Positions 53,491 through 63,264 are shown, counted from the stretch's first letter. The stretch is DNA of 64,000 nucleotides from Pseudomonas sp. stari2 (GCF_040760005.1 NZ_CP099760.1:3405501-3469500); one strand, 5' to 3'. The notes: a model not told the origin generated them from the sequence alone. Program-made: numbers and translations.

Positions 53491-54840
53491 TTATTCTTCG
53501 GTCAATGCGGAGCCGGCCCGGTCGAGCAGCGGTTTGAACAGGTAGTTGAGGAGTGAACGTTCGCCTGTGCGCACGAACATTTCCGCCGGCATGCCGGGCT
53601 TGATCACCAGCCCGTTGAGCTTCTCCATGGCCTGATCGCTGACGCTGCTGCGCAACACGTAATACGGCGCGCCGGTTTTCTCATCGACCATCTGGTCGGC
53701 GGAAATCAGACTGACTTCGCCGGGAACGCGCGGGGTCTTGCTCTGGTTGAACGCGGTGAAAAGGATGTCCACCGGCAGGTGCGTGCCGACCTTGTCGATC
53801 AGGTTGATCGGCAGGTGCCCTTCCACTTCCAGGCGCGTGCCTTGCGGGACGATCTCCAGCAGGGTTTCGCCCTGACGCACCACAGCGCCTTCGGTGTGCA
53901 CGCCGAGATTGACGGCGATGCCGTCCGAGGTCGCAAGAATCTCGCTGTGTTGCAGGTCAAAACCGGCGGAGGTCAGTTGTTCGGACAGGGTGACGCTTTT
54001 CAGTTGCGCGTCGGCCAGCTGGCTGCGGACTTCTTTCTGGTATTCCTCGCCATGCTGTTGCAGTTTCAGGCGCGATTCGAGAATGCCCTGCTCCACCCGG
54101 CCGCTTTCGCCGGTGTTCTCGGCCAGTTGCTGCTGCACTTGCGAGAGCTGACGCTGGTATTCCATCAAGCGGTTGCGCGGAATGTAGCCGTTGTCCGCCA
54201 GCGGCTGCAGGTTGCTCAACTGCTGTTGTAGAGAGTCCGCCTGAGCATTGAGATCGGTACGGGCGCGACGCATGCCGGCCAGTTGTGAAGTGGCGCCTTC
54301 GATGCTGGCGCGCAGTGCAGCCTGCTCGCGGGAGAACGCTTCACGACGGCTGCTGAACAGTTGCCGCTGACCTTCCAGTACCAGCGCCAGACGCGGGTCC
54401 GCGTTGTCGCTCAGCTCTGGCGGAAAGGTCACCTGCTTGAGGTTGTCGCGCTCGGCCTGCCAGCGCGCCACGCTGGCCCACGCCATGCGGTACTGGGCCT
54501 GCAGCGATTGTACGTCGGCGGCGACCTGCGTCTGGTCGAGGCGGAACAAAGGCTGGCCCTGCTTCACGATCTCGCCTTCACGCACCAGGATCCGGCTGAC
54601 CACACCGCTGCTCATCGACTGCACGGCCTTGCGTTTACCGGATACCACCACCGTGCCTTGCACCGGGATCCCCTGATCCAGCGGCGCCAGTGCCGCCCAG
54701 GCAAAGAAACTGCCGGCGCCGGCCAGTGCCAGAATCCAGCCCATGCGGGCGAAGAACTTCGCGTCGCGCTCCGGACGCTCGGTGATGTAGTCGTGTTCCA
54801 TGCTGGCTTCGTTTTCTGTGTTCATGCTCGCGCTGCTCAT
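53491..54840 (-). CDS. aprE: Type I secretion membrane-fusion protein AprE
   Basis: A 449-residue HlyD-family periplasmic adaptor. It has one N-terminal TM helix (MGWILALAGAGSFFAWAALA), a lipoyl-like domain (PVQGTVVVSGKRKAVQSMSS), a long coiled-coil hairpin (about 100-290) and the C-terminal barrel domain (IDKVGTHLPVDILFTAF). It links AprD to AprF. Its ATG overlaps the aprD stop (ATGA). Confidence 0.94.
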   Translation of the reverse strand: MSSASMNTENEASMEHDYITERPERDAKFFARMGWILALAGAGSFFAWAALAPLDQGIPVQGTVVVSGKRKAVQSMSSGVVSRILVREGEIVKQGQPLFRLDQTQVAADVQSLQAQYRMAWASVARWQAERDNLKQVTFPPELSDNADPRLALVLEGQRQLFSSRREAFSREQAALRASIEGATSQLAGMRRARTDLNAQADSLQQQLSNLQPLADNGYIPRNRLMEYQRQLSQVQQQLAENTGESGRVEQGILESRLKLQQHGEEYQKEVRSQLADAQLKSVTLSEQLTSAGFDLQHSEILATSDGIAVNLGVHTEGAVVRQGETLLEIVPQGTRLEVEGHLPINLIDKVGTHLPVDILFTAFNQSKTPRVPGEVSLISADQMVDEKTGAPYYVLRSSVSDQAMEKLNGLVIKPGMPAEMFVRTGERSLLNYLFKPLLDRAGSALTEE

Positions 54841-56624
54841 ACACCCGAATTCCTTGTCGTGGGCTGGTACTGCCGGCTCATGCTGAGCCCGCCCGGTGCC
54901 TGCGCGGTTTTTTCAGTTTGTTGTTGCGGCTGTTGCTGCGGGTTGCCGGACAGTGCCTTGAGCACGTCATGGCTCGGACCGAAGGCTTGCAGGCGGCCAT
55001 CGTTGAGTACCAGCAGCTTGTCGGCCTGGGCCAGCACCGAAGAACGATGCGTCACCAGTACCACGGTGGTGCCTTGGGCCTTGAGTTGCACGATGGCGCT
55101 GGACAATGCCGCTTCGCCGACGGTGTCGAGGTTGGAGTTCGGCTCATCCAGCACCACCAGGCTTGGCGTGCCGTAAATCGCACGCGCCAGGGCCACACGC
55201 TGTTTCTGGCCGCCGGACAGACCGCTGCCGTCCTCGCCCAGTTGCGTGTCGTAGCCTTGCGGCATGCGCAGGATCATTTCGTGAACCCCGGCCTGTTGCG
55301 CGGCGGCCACGACTTTCTGCGGATCGGTCTCGCTGAAGCGCGCGATGTTCTCGGCGATAGTGCCGCTGAACAGTTCGATATCCTGCGGCAGGTAGCCGAT
55401 GTAAGGACCCAACTGATCGCGATTCCAGCGATGGATGTCGGCGCCGTCCAGACGCACCGTGCCGCCGAGGGTCGGCCAAACGCCGACCAGCACCCGCGCC
55501 AGGGTCGACTTGCCGGAGCCGGAGGCACCCAGCACACCCAGCACTTCACCGGCCGCCAGATTGAAATTGACCATGTGCAAGGTCGCGGCACGTTGCCCGG
55601 GCGGGCCGGCGCTGACCTGTTCGAAAGTGATCTGACCTTTCGGCGCAGGCAGTGCCATGGCGTCGTCGCTCGGCGGGAACGACTGCAGCAGGGAGTCGAG
55701 ACGGCGGTAAGCCAGCTTCGCCCCGCTCCACTGCTTCCATACGGCAATCAGCTGATCGATCGGACTGAGCACCCGGCCCATCAGGATCGAACCGGCGATC
55801 ATCATCCCGGCGGTCATGTCACCCTTGATCACCAGCAAGGCACCCAGGCCCAGCACCAGCGATTGCAGGCACAGGCGTAAGGTCTTGCTCAGGGAGCTGA
55901 TCACCGCGCCGGTGTCACTGGCCTGGTTCTGCAGGCCGAGAAAACGCGAATGCACCTGGAACCAGCGCTTGCGCAGCGAGCCAAGCATGCCCATCGCCTG
56001 AATGGTTTCGGCGTTGTGCAAGTGGCTGGTGGCCAACTGGCTGGACTTCTGCGAGAAACCGGCGGCTTCGCCCAGTGGTTTCTTGGTCATGTATTCGTTG
56101 AGGCACGCCAGGGCGATCAACAGCAGCGCGCCGGCCGTGGCAAGGACGCCGAGCCAGACGTTGAACAGGTAAATCACAAACAGATAGACCGGGAACCACG
56201 GCGCATCGAAGAACGCGAACAGCGCAGGTCCGGTGACGAACTGGCGAATGTGGGTCAGGTCGCCCAGAGACTGGCCGGCGTTGCCCTCGCCCTTGAACAG
56301 GTTGCGCTCGAAGGCGGCTTGATAGACCCGCAGGTTGAAACGGCGCTCCAGCTGGCTGCCGATACGGATCACGATGAAGCTGCGCACCACCTCCAGCAGA
56401 CCAATGAACGCGAAGAACCCCACGACCATCAACGACAGCATCGCCAGCGTGGTTTCGTTTTGCGAAGACAGCACTCGGTCATAGACCTGGAGCATATAAA
56501 TAGAGGGCACCAGCATCAGCACGTTAATCAGTGCGGTAAAGCATCCGACGCTGATCAGAATACTTTTATAGTCACCCAACGCCTTGAATAAGGGAGCGGT
56601 GGCCGGGGCCTTCGCCATCTTCAT
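54837..56624 (-). CDS. aprD: Type I secretion ABC transporter AprD
   Basis: A 595-residue ABC exporter with fused membrane and ATPase domains. It has six TM helices (about 25-320), Walker A GVLGASGSGKSTLARVL, signature LSGGQKQRVALARAIYG, Walker B LVVLDEPNSNLD and H-loop VLVTHR. It has no N-terminal C39-like domain, as expected for exporters of RTX proteins with uncleaved C-terminal signals. It powers secretion of AprA and probably both lipases. It is 204 bases from inh, a gap rich in A/T that may hold a separate promoter. Confidence 0.94.
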   Translation of the reverse strand: MKMAKAPATAPLFKALGDYKSILISVGCFTALINVLMLVPSIYMLQVYDRVLSSQNETTLAMLSLMVVGFFAFIGLLEVVRSFIVIRIGSQLERRFNLRVYQAAFERNLFKGEGNAGQSLGDLTHIRQFVTGPALFAFFDAPWFPVYLFVIYLFNVWLGVLATAGALLLIALACLNEYMTKKPLGEAAGFSQKSSQLATSHLHNAETIQAMGMLGSLRKRWFQVHSRFLGLQNQASDTGAVISSLSKTLRLCLQSLVLGLGALLVIKGDMTAGMMIAGSILMGRVLSPIDQLIAVWKQWSGAKLAYRRLDSLLQSFPPSDDAMALPAPKGQITFEQVSAGPPGQRAATLHMVNFNLAAGEVLGVLGASGSGKSTLARVLVGVWPTLGGTVRLDGADIHRWNRDQLGPYIGYLPQDIELFSGTIAENIARFSETDPQKVVAAAQQAGVHEMILRMPQGYDTQLGEDGSGLSGGQKQRVALARAIYGTPSLVVLDEPNSNLDTVGEAALSSAIVQLKAQGTTVVLVTHRSSVLAQADKLLVLNDGRLQAFGPSHDVLKALSGNPQQQPQQQTEKTAQAPGGLSMSRQYQPTTRNSGV

Positions 56625-56828
56625 TGATTATTCCTGAAATAATATTCCCCGCCGTGCTTGGCGAGACTTCAATTAATTGCCCGCACTGAGGACGGGACAT
56701 ACACCGTCAGTATTGGCTTACACTTCAATAACAACTTACGCGATTTAAACCGGCGTCAGCGTTATTGCAGACTCGCTTATAACTGTAACGGGGCGCCTTA
56801 TATTTAAACTGTGAGCCGGTTCCGGTGA

Positions 56829-57269
56829 TCAGGGCTGTTTGCCAGCTCGTTCGAGTGTAATCACCAGGCCTGACTTCAAAGTGCTCAGATAAAGCCCATC
56901 ACGTTGTCGGCTGAAAAACTGGATTCTTGAGCCCTCCTTGCCTGTGATGGACAGGCCATCCGGGTCGGGAAACCAGCCGATGGCGCTCTCTTGCAACCAC
57001 GCGCTCAGGCAGTCGGCGCCCTTGCCCAGGGTCTGGTTGGCTTCGAGGTCGATCTGGCAAGTGTTCGAAGGTTTGTCTTGCAGCGCCTGCGCTTCGGGAG
57101 CGTCATTGCGAGCGTTCAGGGTTGCTTGCCACTGCCCGGCAAATACCGATGGATCTTCGAGTCTGAGGCTGCTTGCCATGGTTGTTTCTCCAGAAATCAT
57201 CATCAGCATCGGCAACAGATACGCTGCCGCCTTACGGGTAAAAGCGAATTGGATCATAGGAAATTTCAC
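56829..57269 (-). CDS. inh: Alkaline protease inhibitor (Inh family)
   Basis: A 146-residue periplasmic inhibitor with signal peptide ending near TTMA. The mature N-terminus SSLRLEDPSVFAGQWQATL is the part that inserts into the protease active site in the family, and two Cys (NTCQIDLE, GADCLSAW) make the disulfide. The C-terminal half is a lipocalin-like barrel. It guards the cell against AprA that misroutes into the periplasm. It follows aprA after a terminator-like hairpin. Confidence 0.92.
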   Translation of the reverse strand: MKFPMIQFAFTRKAAAYLLPMLMMISGETTMASSLRLEDPSVFAGQWQATLNARNDAPEAQALQDKPSNTCQIDLEANQTLGKGADCLSAWLQESAIGWFPDPDGLSITGKEGSRIQFFSRQRDGLYLSTLKSGLVITLERAGKQP

Positions 57270-57314
57270 CCCGGCGTGTAGCCTTGCTTACCGGCCAAAG
57301 CGATGCAAGTAAAG

Positions 57315-57339
57315 AAAGCGGCGCATCACGCGCCGCTTT
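57315..57339 (-). terminator. Hairpin after aprA, between aprA and inh
   Basis: AAAGCGGCGC (57315-57324), loop ATCAC, GCGCCGCTTT (57330-57339): a perfect 10-bp stem directly after the aprA stop, followed on the minus strand by TCTTTAC. It likely ends most aprA transcripts while allowing some read-through to inh and aprDEF, giving more protease than exporter. Confidence 0.75.
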
Positions 57340-57350
57340 CCTTCTTCACA

Positions 57351-58808
57351 TCACGCTACGATGTCGCTGATCGCCGCCTGGCCAACGGTGCTGACCTGGA
57401 AGTCCGCCACGCCGTGCCCGGAGAAGTCAACCGACAGCAGGCTGTTGCCGCCCGAGGAGGTCAGGATGGCATCGCCCGCCGCACCGGTGAAAGCGCTGAC
57501 GAAGTGCAGGCCTGCACCATTGGTGATCGCGCTCAGGTCGATTTTGTCCAGACCGCTGACAAAGTCGAGGATCTGATCGATCGCACCCGGCTTGGAATCG
57601 GAACTGGCTGCGAACACGAAAGTGTCCGAACCCGAACCGCCCCACAGCTTGTCGGCACCGCCGCCGCCCCAGATGATGTCGTTGCCGGCACCGCCCTTGA
57701 GCTCGTTGGCTGCGCTGTTGCCGATGATCAGGTCGTTGCCCGAACCGCCGATGGCGTTCTCGATGGTGACGCCCTTGGCGATGGACACGTTGCCCACCAG
57801 GCCGCCAACGTCGGAGAACGAGGCTTCATTGAGGTTGATCTTCTGGTTCTGGGTGAAACCCGAGAAGTCGAAGGTGTCCTTGCCGCCCGCATCCCAAACC
57901 GAGAACACCAGCTTGTCCGACGATGAAGTCGCGCTGAGGAAATCGCGACCGGCGTTGGAGTTGAAGCCGTAGGTGGTGTCACCGGTACGGGTGGACATGT
58001 TCGCGCCGTAGAGCTTCTGGATTGCTGCGATGTCATCCAGCAGCGGGCCCGAGGCATAGGCTTCGACACCGCCCTTGCTGAAGTTCTGGCTGGTATTGCT
58101 TTCACTCCAGTAACTCATGAGGCTGTAGCCGCGGGTGTCTTGCCCGTAGGAAGCATCCTTGTACGTCGGATTGCCTTCGCCGGCGTTGTAGTCGCCAGGG
58201 TGAGACAGGCCCAGGGTGTGGCCGATTTCGTGGGTCAGCGTCTGACGCCCGTAATTGTTCACGCCTGGGTTCTTGTTGACGTCGTATCCACTGCCGGTCA
58301 GGTACCAGGATTGACCGTCATAGCCTGGCTCGGTGCCTGGCAGGAAAGCGAATGCCGCCGCGCCTTCCTGACCGCCGCTGTAGTTACCGAAGGTCATGTG
58401 GCCGTCGCCACCCTTGGCTGCTTCGGTAAAAGTCACGTTGGCGACATCGGCCCAGGATTGCATGGCGAGCACCGCCTGGTTTTTTTGCAGGGCACTGAAC
58501 TGACTGAAACCGGTGACGCCCAGGCCGCCGAAGTTGGCCGTCTTGGAGGTCAGAAAGGTGTAGGTCAGTTCGATCTTGCCGCTGCCGTCGAGGTCGTGCC
58601 AGGAGGCACCGTCACGCAGCAGTTGGGTTGCGGCTTGATCCACCGAGAAGGAGGGTTTGCCATTGACCGTGAGGTTGCCGCCACGATCGTACTGATGGCT
58701 GAAGCTATTGATCTGGTTGAACGCCGAGCTTGGCGCCGCCAAAGGTGCCGCGTTCAGCTGGAAAGCCTGTTCGGCGGTATCAATAGCATTAGCTTTTACT
58801 TTCGACAT
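57351..58808 (-). CDS. aprA: Alkaline metalloprotease AprA (serralysin)
   Basis: A 485-residue serralysin (M10B). The zinc site is [15 protein letters not shown], and [10 protein letters not shown] is the Met-turn with a nearby Tyr ligand. RTX repeats are [11 protein letters not shown] and [20 protein letters not shown]. The C-terminal end SDIVA is the type I export signal. There is no signal peptide; the short N-terminal propeptide includes [20 protein letters not shown]. The ATG at 58808 is preceded by GGAAG. In milk-spoiling strains this enzyme and the lipase are the main secreted hydrolases. Confidence 0.95.
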   Translation of the reverse strand: MSKVKANAIDTAEQAFQLNAAPLAAPSSAFNQINSFSHQYDRGGNLTVNGKPSFSVDQAATQLLRDGASWHDLDGSGKIELTYTFLTSKTANFGGLGVTGFSQFSALQKNQAVLAMQSWADVANVTFTEAAKGGDGHMTFGNYSGGQEGAAAFAFLPGTEPGYDGQSWYLTGSGYDVNKNPGVNNYGRQTLTHEIGHTLGLSHPGDYNAGEGNPTYKDASYGQDTRGYSLMSYWSESNTSQNFSKGGVEAYASGPLLDDIAAIQKLYGANMSTRTGDTTYGFNSNAGRDFLSATSSSDKLVFSVWDAGGKDTFDFSGFTQNQKINLNEASFSDVGGLVGNVSIAKGVTIENAIGGSGNDLIIGNSAANELKGGAGNDIIWGGGGADKLWGGSGSDTFVFAASSDSKPGAIDQILDFVSGLDKIDLSAITNGAGLHFVSAFTGAAGDAILTSSGGNSLLSVDFSGHGVADFQVSTVGQAAISDIVA

Positions 58809-59174
58809 AAACACACTTCCTTGTTTAGCAATGGAACAGTTTTTGTCCGATAGCGACAACCTCTGGCGAGATTGTCCTATCACTCGCCCAATGAAGGCGT
58901 AAGAAACCTGACACAATTTGAAATCTGTCGTCTAGCGATTTTTCGAGATCAAATTGAACTGTTCCGAGAAAGTCCCGTAAACAAAGCGCGTGCCGCTAAA
59001 AGAATGTTGTAAGCGTGGTGAGTTTGCCTAATTGTCTGACGATTTCTTATTTAAATATTAAATATCGGTAAGTTACTTTTTGTTAGCCGCGTCTCACTTC
59101 TCTGCACTTTATTAGTGCGGTGCCAGCGAAGTGACATCAAACAAACAAACACAAGTTACAGGCGTCATATACCG
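58809..59174. other. Gene-free A/T-rich region upstream of aprA
   Basis: No gene is supported here. The stretch around 59047-59065 is very A/T rich (TTATTTAAATATTAAAT), unlike the GC-rich neighbours, and a small hairpin GCACT-TTATT-AGTGC lies at 59104-59118. Such long leader regions upstream of exoprotease genes often carry several regulator sites, but I cannot name any. Confidence 0.5.
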
Positions 59175-59206
59175 CTGTCGGAGCGGGGAAAAAACCGCTC
59201 CGACAG
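59175..59206. terminator. Stem-loop downstream of the polyamine-binding protein gene
   Basis: CTGTCGGAGCGG (59175-59186), loop GGAAAAAA, CCGCTCCGACAG (59195-59206): a perfect 12-bp stem, followed on the plus strand by ATTTTT. It lies six bases after the minus-strand stop at 59212. Confidence 0.7.
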
Positions 59207-59211
59207 ATTTT

Positions 59212-60297
59212 TCAGCTGCCGGTGCGGATCTTGTTCCAGACGCGAGTGCGGATCCGGTCGATGTTCAGCGGCATGGCTTCCAGCGCAAACAATTTGCCCA
59301 TCATTTCCGGGCTCGGATAAACCTTGGTGTCGTTCTTGATCGCCGGGTCGATCAGGCTGTCGGCCTGTTCGTTGCCGTTGGCGTAGTGCACGTAGTTGCT
59401 GATCCCGGCCATCACGTCGGGCTGCAGCAGGTAGTTCATGAAGGCGTACCCGGCCTTGGCGTCCGGCGCATCGGCGGGCATGGCAACCATGTCGAACCAG
59501 ATCGCGGCGCCCTCCTTGGGAATCGCATAACCGATATCGACGCCGTTCTTGGCTTCTTTGGCGCGGCTTTCCGCTTGCAGGATGTCGCCGGAGAATCCGA
59601 CCGCCACGCAGATATCGCCATTGGCCAGGTCGCTGGTGTACTTCGAGGAATGGAAGTAGCTGACGTACGGCCGCACTTTCATCAGCAGGGCTTCGGCCTT
59701 TTTATAGTCTTCGGGATTCTTGCTGTGATGCGGCAAACCCAGATAGTTGAGTGCCGCCGGCAGCAATTCCGGGCCGTTGTCGAGGATCGCCACGCCACAC
59801 TTCTGCAGTTTTTCCATGTTTTCGGGCTTGAAGATCAGGTCCCAGGAATCCACCGGCGCGTTATCGCCCAGTACGGCCTTGACCTTGGCGATGTTGTAGC
59901 CGATGCCGGTGCTGCCCCACAGATACGGGAAGCCATGTTCGTTGCCCGGATCGTTGGTCTGCAAGGCCTTGAGCAATACCGGGTTGAGGTTCTTCCAGTT
60001 CGGCAACTGGCTCTTGTCCAGTTTCATCAGCGCCCCACCCTGAATCTGCCGCGCCATGAAATGGTTGGATGGAAAAACCACGTCGTAACCGGATTTGCCG
60101 GTCATCAACTTGCCGTCGAGGGTTTCGTTGCTGTCGTAGACGTCGTAGGTGATGCCGAGACCAGTGGCCTTTTCGAAGTTTTTCGCGGTATCCGGCGCGA
60201 TGTAGTCGGACCAGTTGTAGACCTTGACCGTTTCCGCTGCCTGAGCAAGGGACGCGGCGAGCATCAAGGGGGCGAGAGCGAGGGTCTTTCGGATCAT
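59212..60297 (-). CDS. Periplasmic polyamine-binding protein (PotF/SpuD-like)
   Basis: A 361-residue solute-binding protein. The signal peptide is MIRKTLALAPLMLAASLAQA, cleaved at AQA-AE. TVKVYNWSDYIAPDTAKNFE is the classic PotD/PotF start, and GITYDVYDSNETLDGKL and DVVFPSNHFMARQI follow the family. It binds putrescine or spermidine for an ABC importer, whose other subunits are not in the window. It is placed beside a cupin and an oxidase typical of putrescine breakdown. The ATG at 60297 is set by the signal peptide. Confidence 0.9.
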   Translation of the reverse strand: MIRKTLALAPLMLAASLAQAAETVKVYNWSDYIAPDTAKNFEKATGLGITYDVYDSNETLDGKLMTGKSGYDVVFPSNHFMARQIQGGALMKLDKSQLPNWKNLNPVLLKALQTNDPGNEHGFPYLWGSTGIGYNIAKVKAVLGDNAPVDSWDLIFKPENMEKLQKCGVAILDNGPELLPAALNYLGLPHHSKNPEDYKKAEALLMKVRPYVSYFHSSKYTSDLANGDICVAVGFSGDILQAESRAKEAKNGVDIGYAIPKEGAAIWFDMVAMPADAPDAKAGYAFMNYLLQPDVMAGISNYVHYANGNEQADSLIDPAIKNDTKVYPSPEMMGKLFALEAMPLNIDRIRTRVWNKIRTGS

Positions 60298-60353
60298 GGA
60301 TCGATTCCTGTATTGGCTATTGTTGTTGGCAGGCAATCAAAAGGATCAAAGCG

Positions 60354-60698
60354 TCAGAAAATCAGGACGTAGGTCTTGCGCACGGTCTCCTGGATGTCCC
60401 AGATACCGAGTGTGTTGGCCGGCAACATCAGTGCGTCGCCACCTTGTATGTGCAGGATTTCGCCGCCACCGTCCGGAGTGAACGTGCAGCGCCCGGAAAT
60501 GAAGTGGCAGAACTCCTGGGCGGTGATCTGCCGCCGCCAGCGACCCGGGGTGCACTCCCAGACGCCGGTTTCGACGCCGTCGTCGCGTTCCACGCTGGTG
60601 GTCGAGGCAATCGCCACCGGTGTGCCGAGCGGCACAGCCACCGGGTTGGACTCATCCAGTTGCAACGTGGCGGTGTTCTTGAATTGGGTGATGCTCAT
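60354..60698 (-). CDS. Cupin-domain protein (DUF861-like)
   Basis: A 114-residue single-cupin protein. The cupin core shows VWECTPGRWRRQI ... EFCHFISGRCTFTPDGGGEI and ILHIQGGDALMLPANTLGIW, the two motifs around the metal pocket. Such DUF861 proteins commonly accompany polyamine oxidation genes (PuuR-linked clusters). The reaction is unknown. It lies between the binding protein gene and the oxidase gene, with 29 bases to the latter. Confidence 0.83.
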   Translation of the reverse strand: MSITQFKNTATLQLDESNPVAVPLGTPVAIASTTSVERDDGVETGVWECTPGRWRRQITAQEFCHFISGRCTFTPDGGGEILHIQGGDALMLPANTLGIWDIQETVRKTYVLIF

Positions 60699-60727
60699 GG
60701 CGTTACCTGTCTCGTAGTAAACAACGT

Positions 60728-62134
60728 TTAGTGCATGAAACCTTCCATGAACCCGGCCACTCGACTGGCTAGCTTGCGCCGCCAGGGCGCGGTTGCCGGG
60801 TTGGCCAGGGTCTGGTCTTCGTGGACGAAGCTTTTGATGATCGCGTTGTAGCCGAGCCAGCGGCACGGTTCCGGCTCCCAGGCCCGCAGCGCATGGATTC
60901 CACCGTCCGGCAGCACCCAGGGCTGATGCACCAGTTCGGTATCGCGCTCGAGGATCAGATCGGCCAGGGTGCGGCCGCCCAGGTTGGAAGCACCGACGCC
61001 CTCCCCGCCATAACCGCCGGACAGCGCGATGCCGTTGGCCCGGTCGCAGAACATGTGCGGCTTGAAATGCCGGGACATGCCGAGATTGCCGCCCCAGGCG
61101 TGGGTGATCGTGGTGTTTTTCAGCTGCGGGAACAGCTCGCCGAACAGATAGCGCCGCAGTTCCACTTCATCCCGGGTCAGATCGAAGTTGTGGCGCAACT
61201 GGCCGGCGAACTGATAGCCGCCACGGGCGCCAAAAATCAGCCGGTTATCGGCGCTCCGCTGGCCGTAGGTGACTTGGCGGCTGAACTCACTGAAGGCCTG
61301 GCCACGGTTGAGGCCGATTTCGTCCCAGGTCGCCGCCGACAATGGTTCGGTGGCGACAATCAGACTCTGCACCGGCAATTGATAGCGACCCAGCGGCGGC
61401 AGCGTCACCGAATAACCTTCGATGGCCGGGACGATCCAGCGACTGCGAACGCTGGCCTTGTCGGTGCGCAAACTGCCCGACTGCCAATGGGTCACGGGAC
61501 TGTTTTCGTAGATCTTCACGCCCATGCCCTGAACGGTCCGGGCCAGGCCGCGCACCAGTTTTGCCGGCTGAATGGTTGCCACATGGGGTGCGTAGATGCC
61601 GCCATAAGGCTTGGCGACGCGAATCTGCTGCGCCAGTTGCTCAGGATTGAGCCAGCGATAATCGTCGTCGGTCAGGCCTTGGGCGTGCAGTTTGTTCAGA
61701 TACTCGCGCAGGCTGGCTTCCTGCTCGGGATAGCGCGCGGCGCAGTAAAGCACCCCGCCCTTGCGGTAATCGCAGTCGATGCCTTCGCGCTCGAGGACGA
61801 CCTCCACCTCATCGGGAATGCTGTGCAGCAGATCGAATGAGGCGCGGCGTTGTGCTGGCGACAGGCCCGCCAGCAGGCGATCCTCGCCCAGCAGATTGCC
61901 CATCAACCAGCCACCGTTGCGGCCGGATGCGCCAAAACCGGCGGTTTGCGCCTCGACAATGGCAATGTCCAGGCCTGGCGCGTGTTTCTTCAGGTAGTAC
62001 GCGGTCCATAACCCGGTGTAACCGGCGCCGATGATTGCCACGTCGACGTCAAGGTCTTGTTCCAGCGCCGGGCGCGCCGTGAGCGGCTCGTCAAGTTGGT
62101 CCATCCACAAACTGATAGTGCGCCACGCCGGCAT
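60728..62134 (-). CDS. FAD-dependent oxidase, PuuB-like (gamma-glutamylputrescine oxidase family)
   Basis: A 468-residue DadA/PuuB-fold flavoprotein. VAIIGAGYTGLWTAYYLKK (residues ~31-49) is the FAD dinucleotide motif; GFGASGRNGGWLMG is typical of PuuB-like oxidases; the C-terminal GGYGGEGVGASNLGGRTLAD closes the flavin site. It likely oxidises a polyamine or a gamma-glutamylated polyamine, releasing an aldehyde and hydrogen peroxide. The chosen ATG at 62134 begins MPAWRTISLWMDQLDEPL, the family start. It probably forms an operon with the cupin gene. Confidence 0.85.
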   Translation of the reverse strand: MPAWRTISLWMDQLDEPLTARPALEQDLDVDVAIIGAGYTGLWTAYYLKKHAPGLDIAIVEAQTAGFGASGRNGGWLMGNLLGEDRLLAGLSPAQRRASFDLLHSIPDEVEVVLEREGIDCDYRKGGVLYCAARYPEQEASLREYLNKLHAQGLTDDDYRWLNPEQLAQQIRVAKPYGGIYAPHVATIQPAKLVRGLARTVQGMGVKIYENSPVTHWQSGSLRTDKASVRSRWIVPAIEGYSVTLPPLGRYQLPVQSLIVATEPLSAATWDEIGLNRGQAFSEFSRQVTYGQRSADNRLIFGARGGYQFAGQLRHNFDLTRDEVELRRYLFGELFPQLKNTTITHAWGGNLGMSRHFKPHMFCDRANGIALSGGYGGEGVGASNLGGRTLADLILERDTELVHQPWVLPDGGIHALRAWEPEPCRWLGYNAIIKSFVHEDQTLANPATAPWRRKLASRVAGFMEGFMH

Positions 62135-62185
62135 GCAAGACTCCGCCAATCCAGATTTCGATGGCGTCGATCCTAGTGGCTGACC

Positions 62186-63001
62186 TCAAGGACTGTCTTG
62201 CGCGCGTGTCCGCAAAGAAATTTGTTTGGCATAAGCCTTGGGCGACTGGCCGGTGTGCTGGCGAAAACAGCTATAAAACGCCGAAATCGAGTTGAACCCG
62301 GCGGCGAACGCCAGTTCATCGATGCGCAGCGGCGGCGTGGCGTTGTCCAGCGATTGCAGCAAATGCTGGAGCCGCGCCTGATTCACGTAGCGGTAGAAGC
62401 TCTGCCCCAGCACCTGGTTCAGCAGATAGGAAATCTGGTTGCGGCTGTAACCGCACTCCTTCGCCACCCGCTGCAGGTCCAGTTCGGGATCGAGGTACGG
62501 CTGCTGACGCTGGAAATACTGCTGCAGGTCTTCGGCCATGAAACTCAGCTGGCGTGGCGACAGGCCCAGCCGGCTCGCCGCCGGACGCTGACTCGGCGTC
62601 GAGCTACTGGAGCCCTGCTCGCGCACCAGTGACGCGTATTCGTTGACCCGCCAGATTTTCGCGTCCTTGACGGTAATCGCTTCGCTGGAACGGAACGACA
62701 CCAGGCCATTACCGCCACGCAGGGTCACTTCGTATTGAATGAACGCCGTGTTGCCGTCGATGCGGATCCGGTCGCAATGCTCCAGCGCTTCGTCGGATTC
62801 ACGGGGCATGCTGACGCGAACGTACTCGCGCAGTTCGTCGAGGCCGAGCACGCGGTTCTGGAAAAAATCGTTGTACTGAATGTCCGGATGGTAAAGCGCC
62901 ATGACGCCATCCAGATCCCGGTGTTTCCAGCACAGGTGATAGCGCATGACCGTTTCGGCCGTGGCCGGGGTCTGCTGCGGGCCGTCATCATCGGCGTGCA
63001 T
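62186..63001 (-). CDS. AraC family regulator with NTF2/SnoaL-like sensor domain
   Basis: A 271-residue regulator with an unusual N-terminal SnoaL/NTF2-like domain (about 20-130: RYHLCWKHRDLDGVMALYHP, YNDFFQNRVLGLDEL, ITVKDAKIWRVNEY) joined to a C-terminal AraC HTH (about 175-265: LDLQRVAKECGYSRNQISYL, then IDELAFAAGFNSISAFYSCF). The NTF2 fold could hold a small ligand. Divergent in role from classic cupin sensors, it lies just upstream of the oxidase-cupin-binding protein genes on the same strand and may control them. The ATG at 63001 is preferred to 63091 on domain grounds. Confidence 0.83.
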   Translation of the reverse strand: MHADDDGPQQTPATAETVMRYHLCWKHRDLDGVMALYHPDIQYNDFFQNRVLGLDELREYVRVSMPRESDEALEHCDRIRIDGNTAFIQYEVTLRGGNGLVSFRSSEAITVKDAKIWRVNEYASLVREQGSSSSTPSQRPAASRLGLSPRQLSFMAEDLQQYFQRQQPYLDPELDLQRVAKECGYSRNQISYLLNQVLGQSFYRYVNQARLQHLLQSLDNATPPLRIDELAFAAGFNSISAFYSCFRQHTGQSPKAYAKQISLRTRAQDSP

Positions 63002-63264
63002 AAGGGACTCTTGGCAAAAGAACCGAGCTTGCCCAACTTCGGGCCCGGCATCAACAACCCGGACGTGATGGCACTTTGGCGACAATTTCATCAGCCGTGA
63101 CTTACATCAAAAAAATCCCGGCAATCGCCAAACGGCCTGAAAATTCTCACGGGTTTTTCACATCCAGATGCTACTTTTAAGGACAGTCACCGGTTGAGCC
63201 AATGAAGGCTCTTCCCACCTACCATGAGCAAACGGAAGCGCTCGATGAAGAAGGCGGGCAACAC

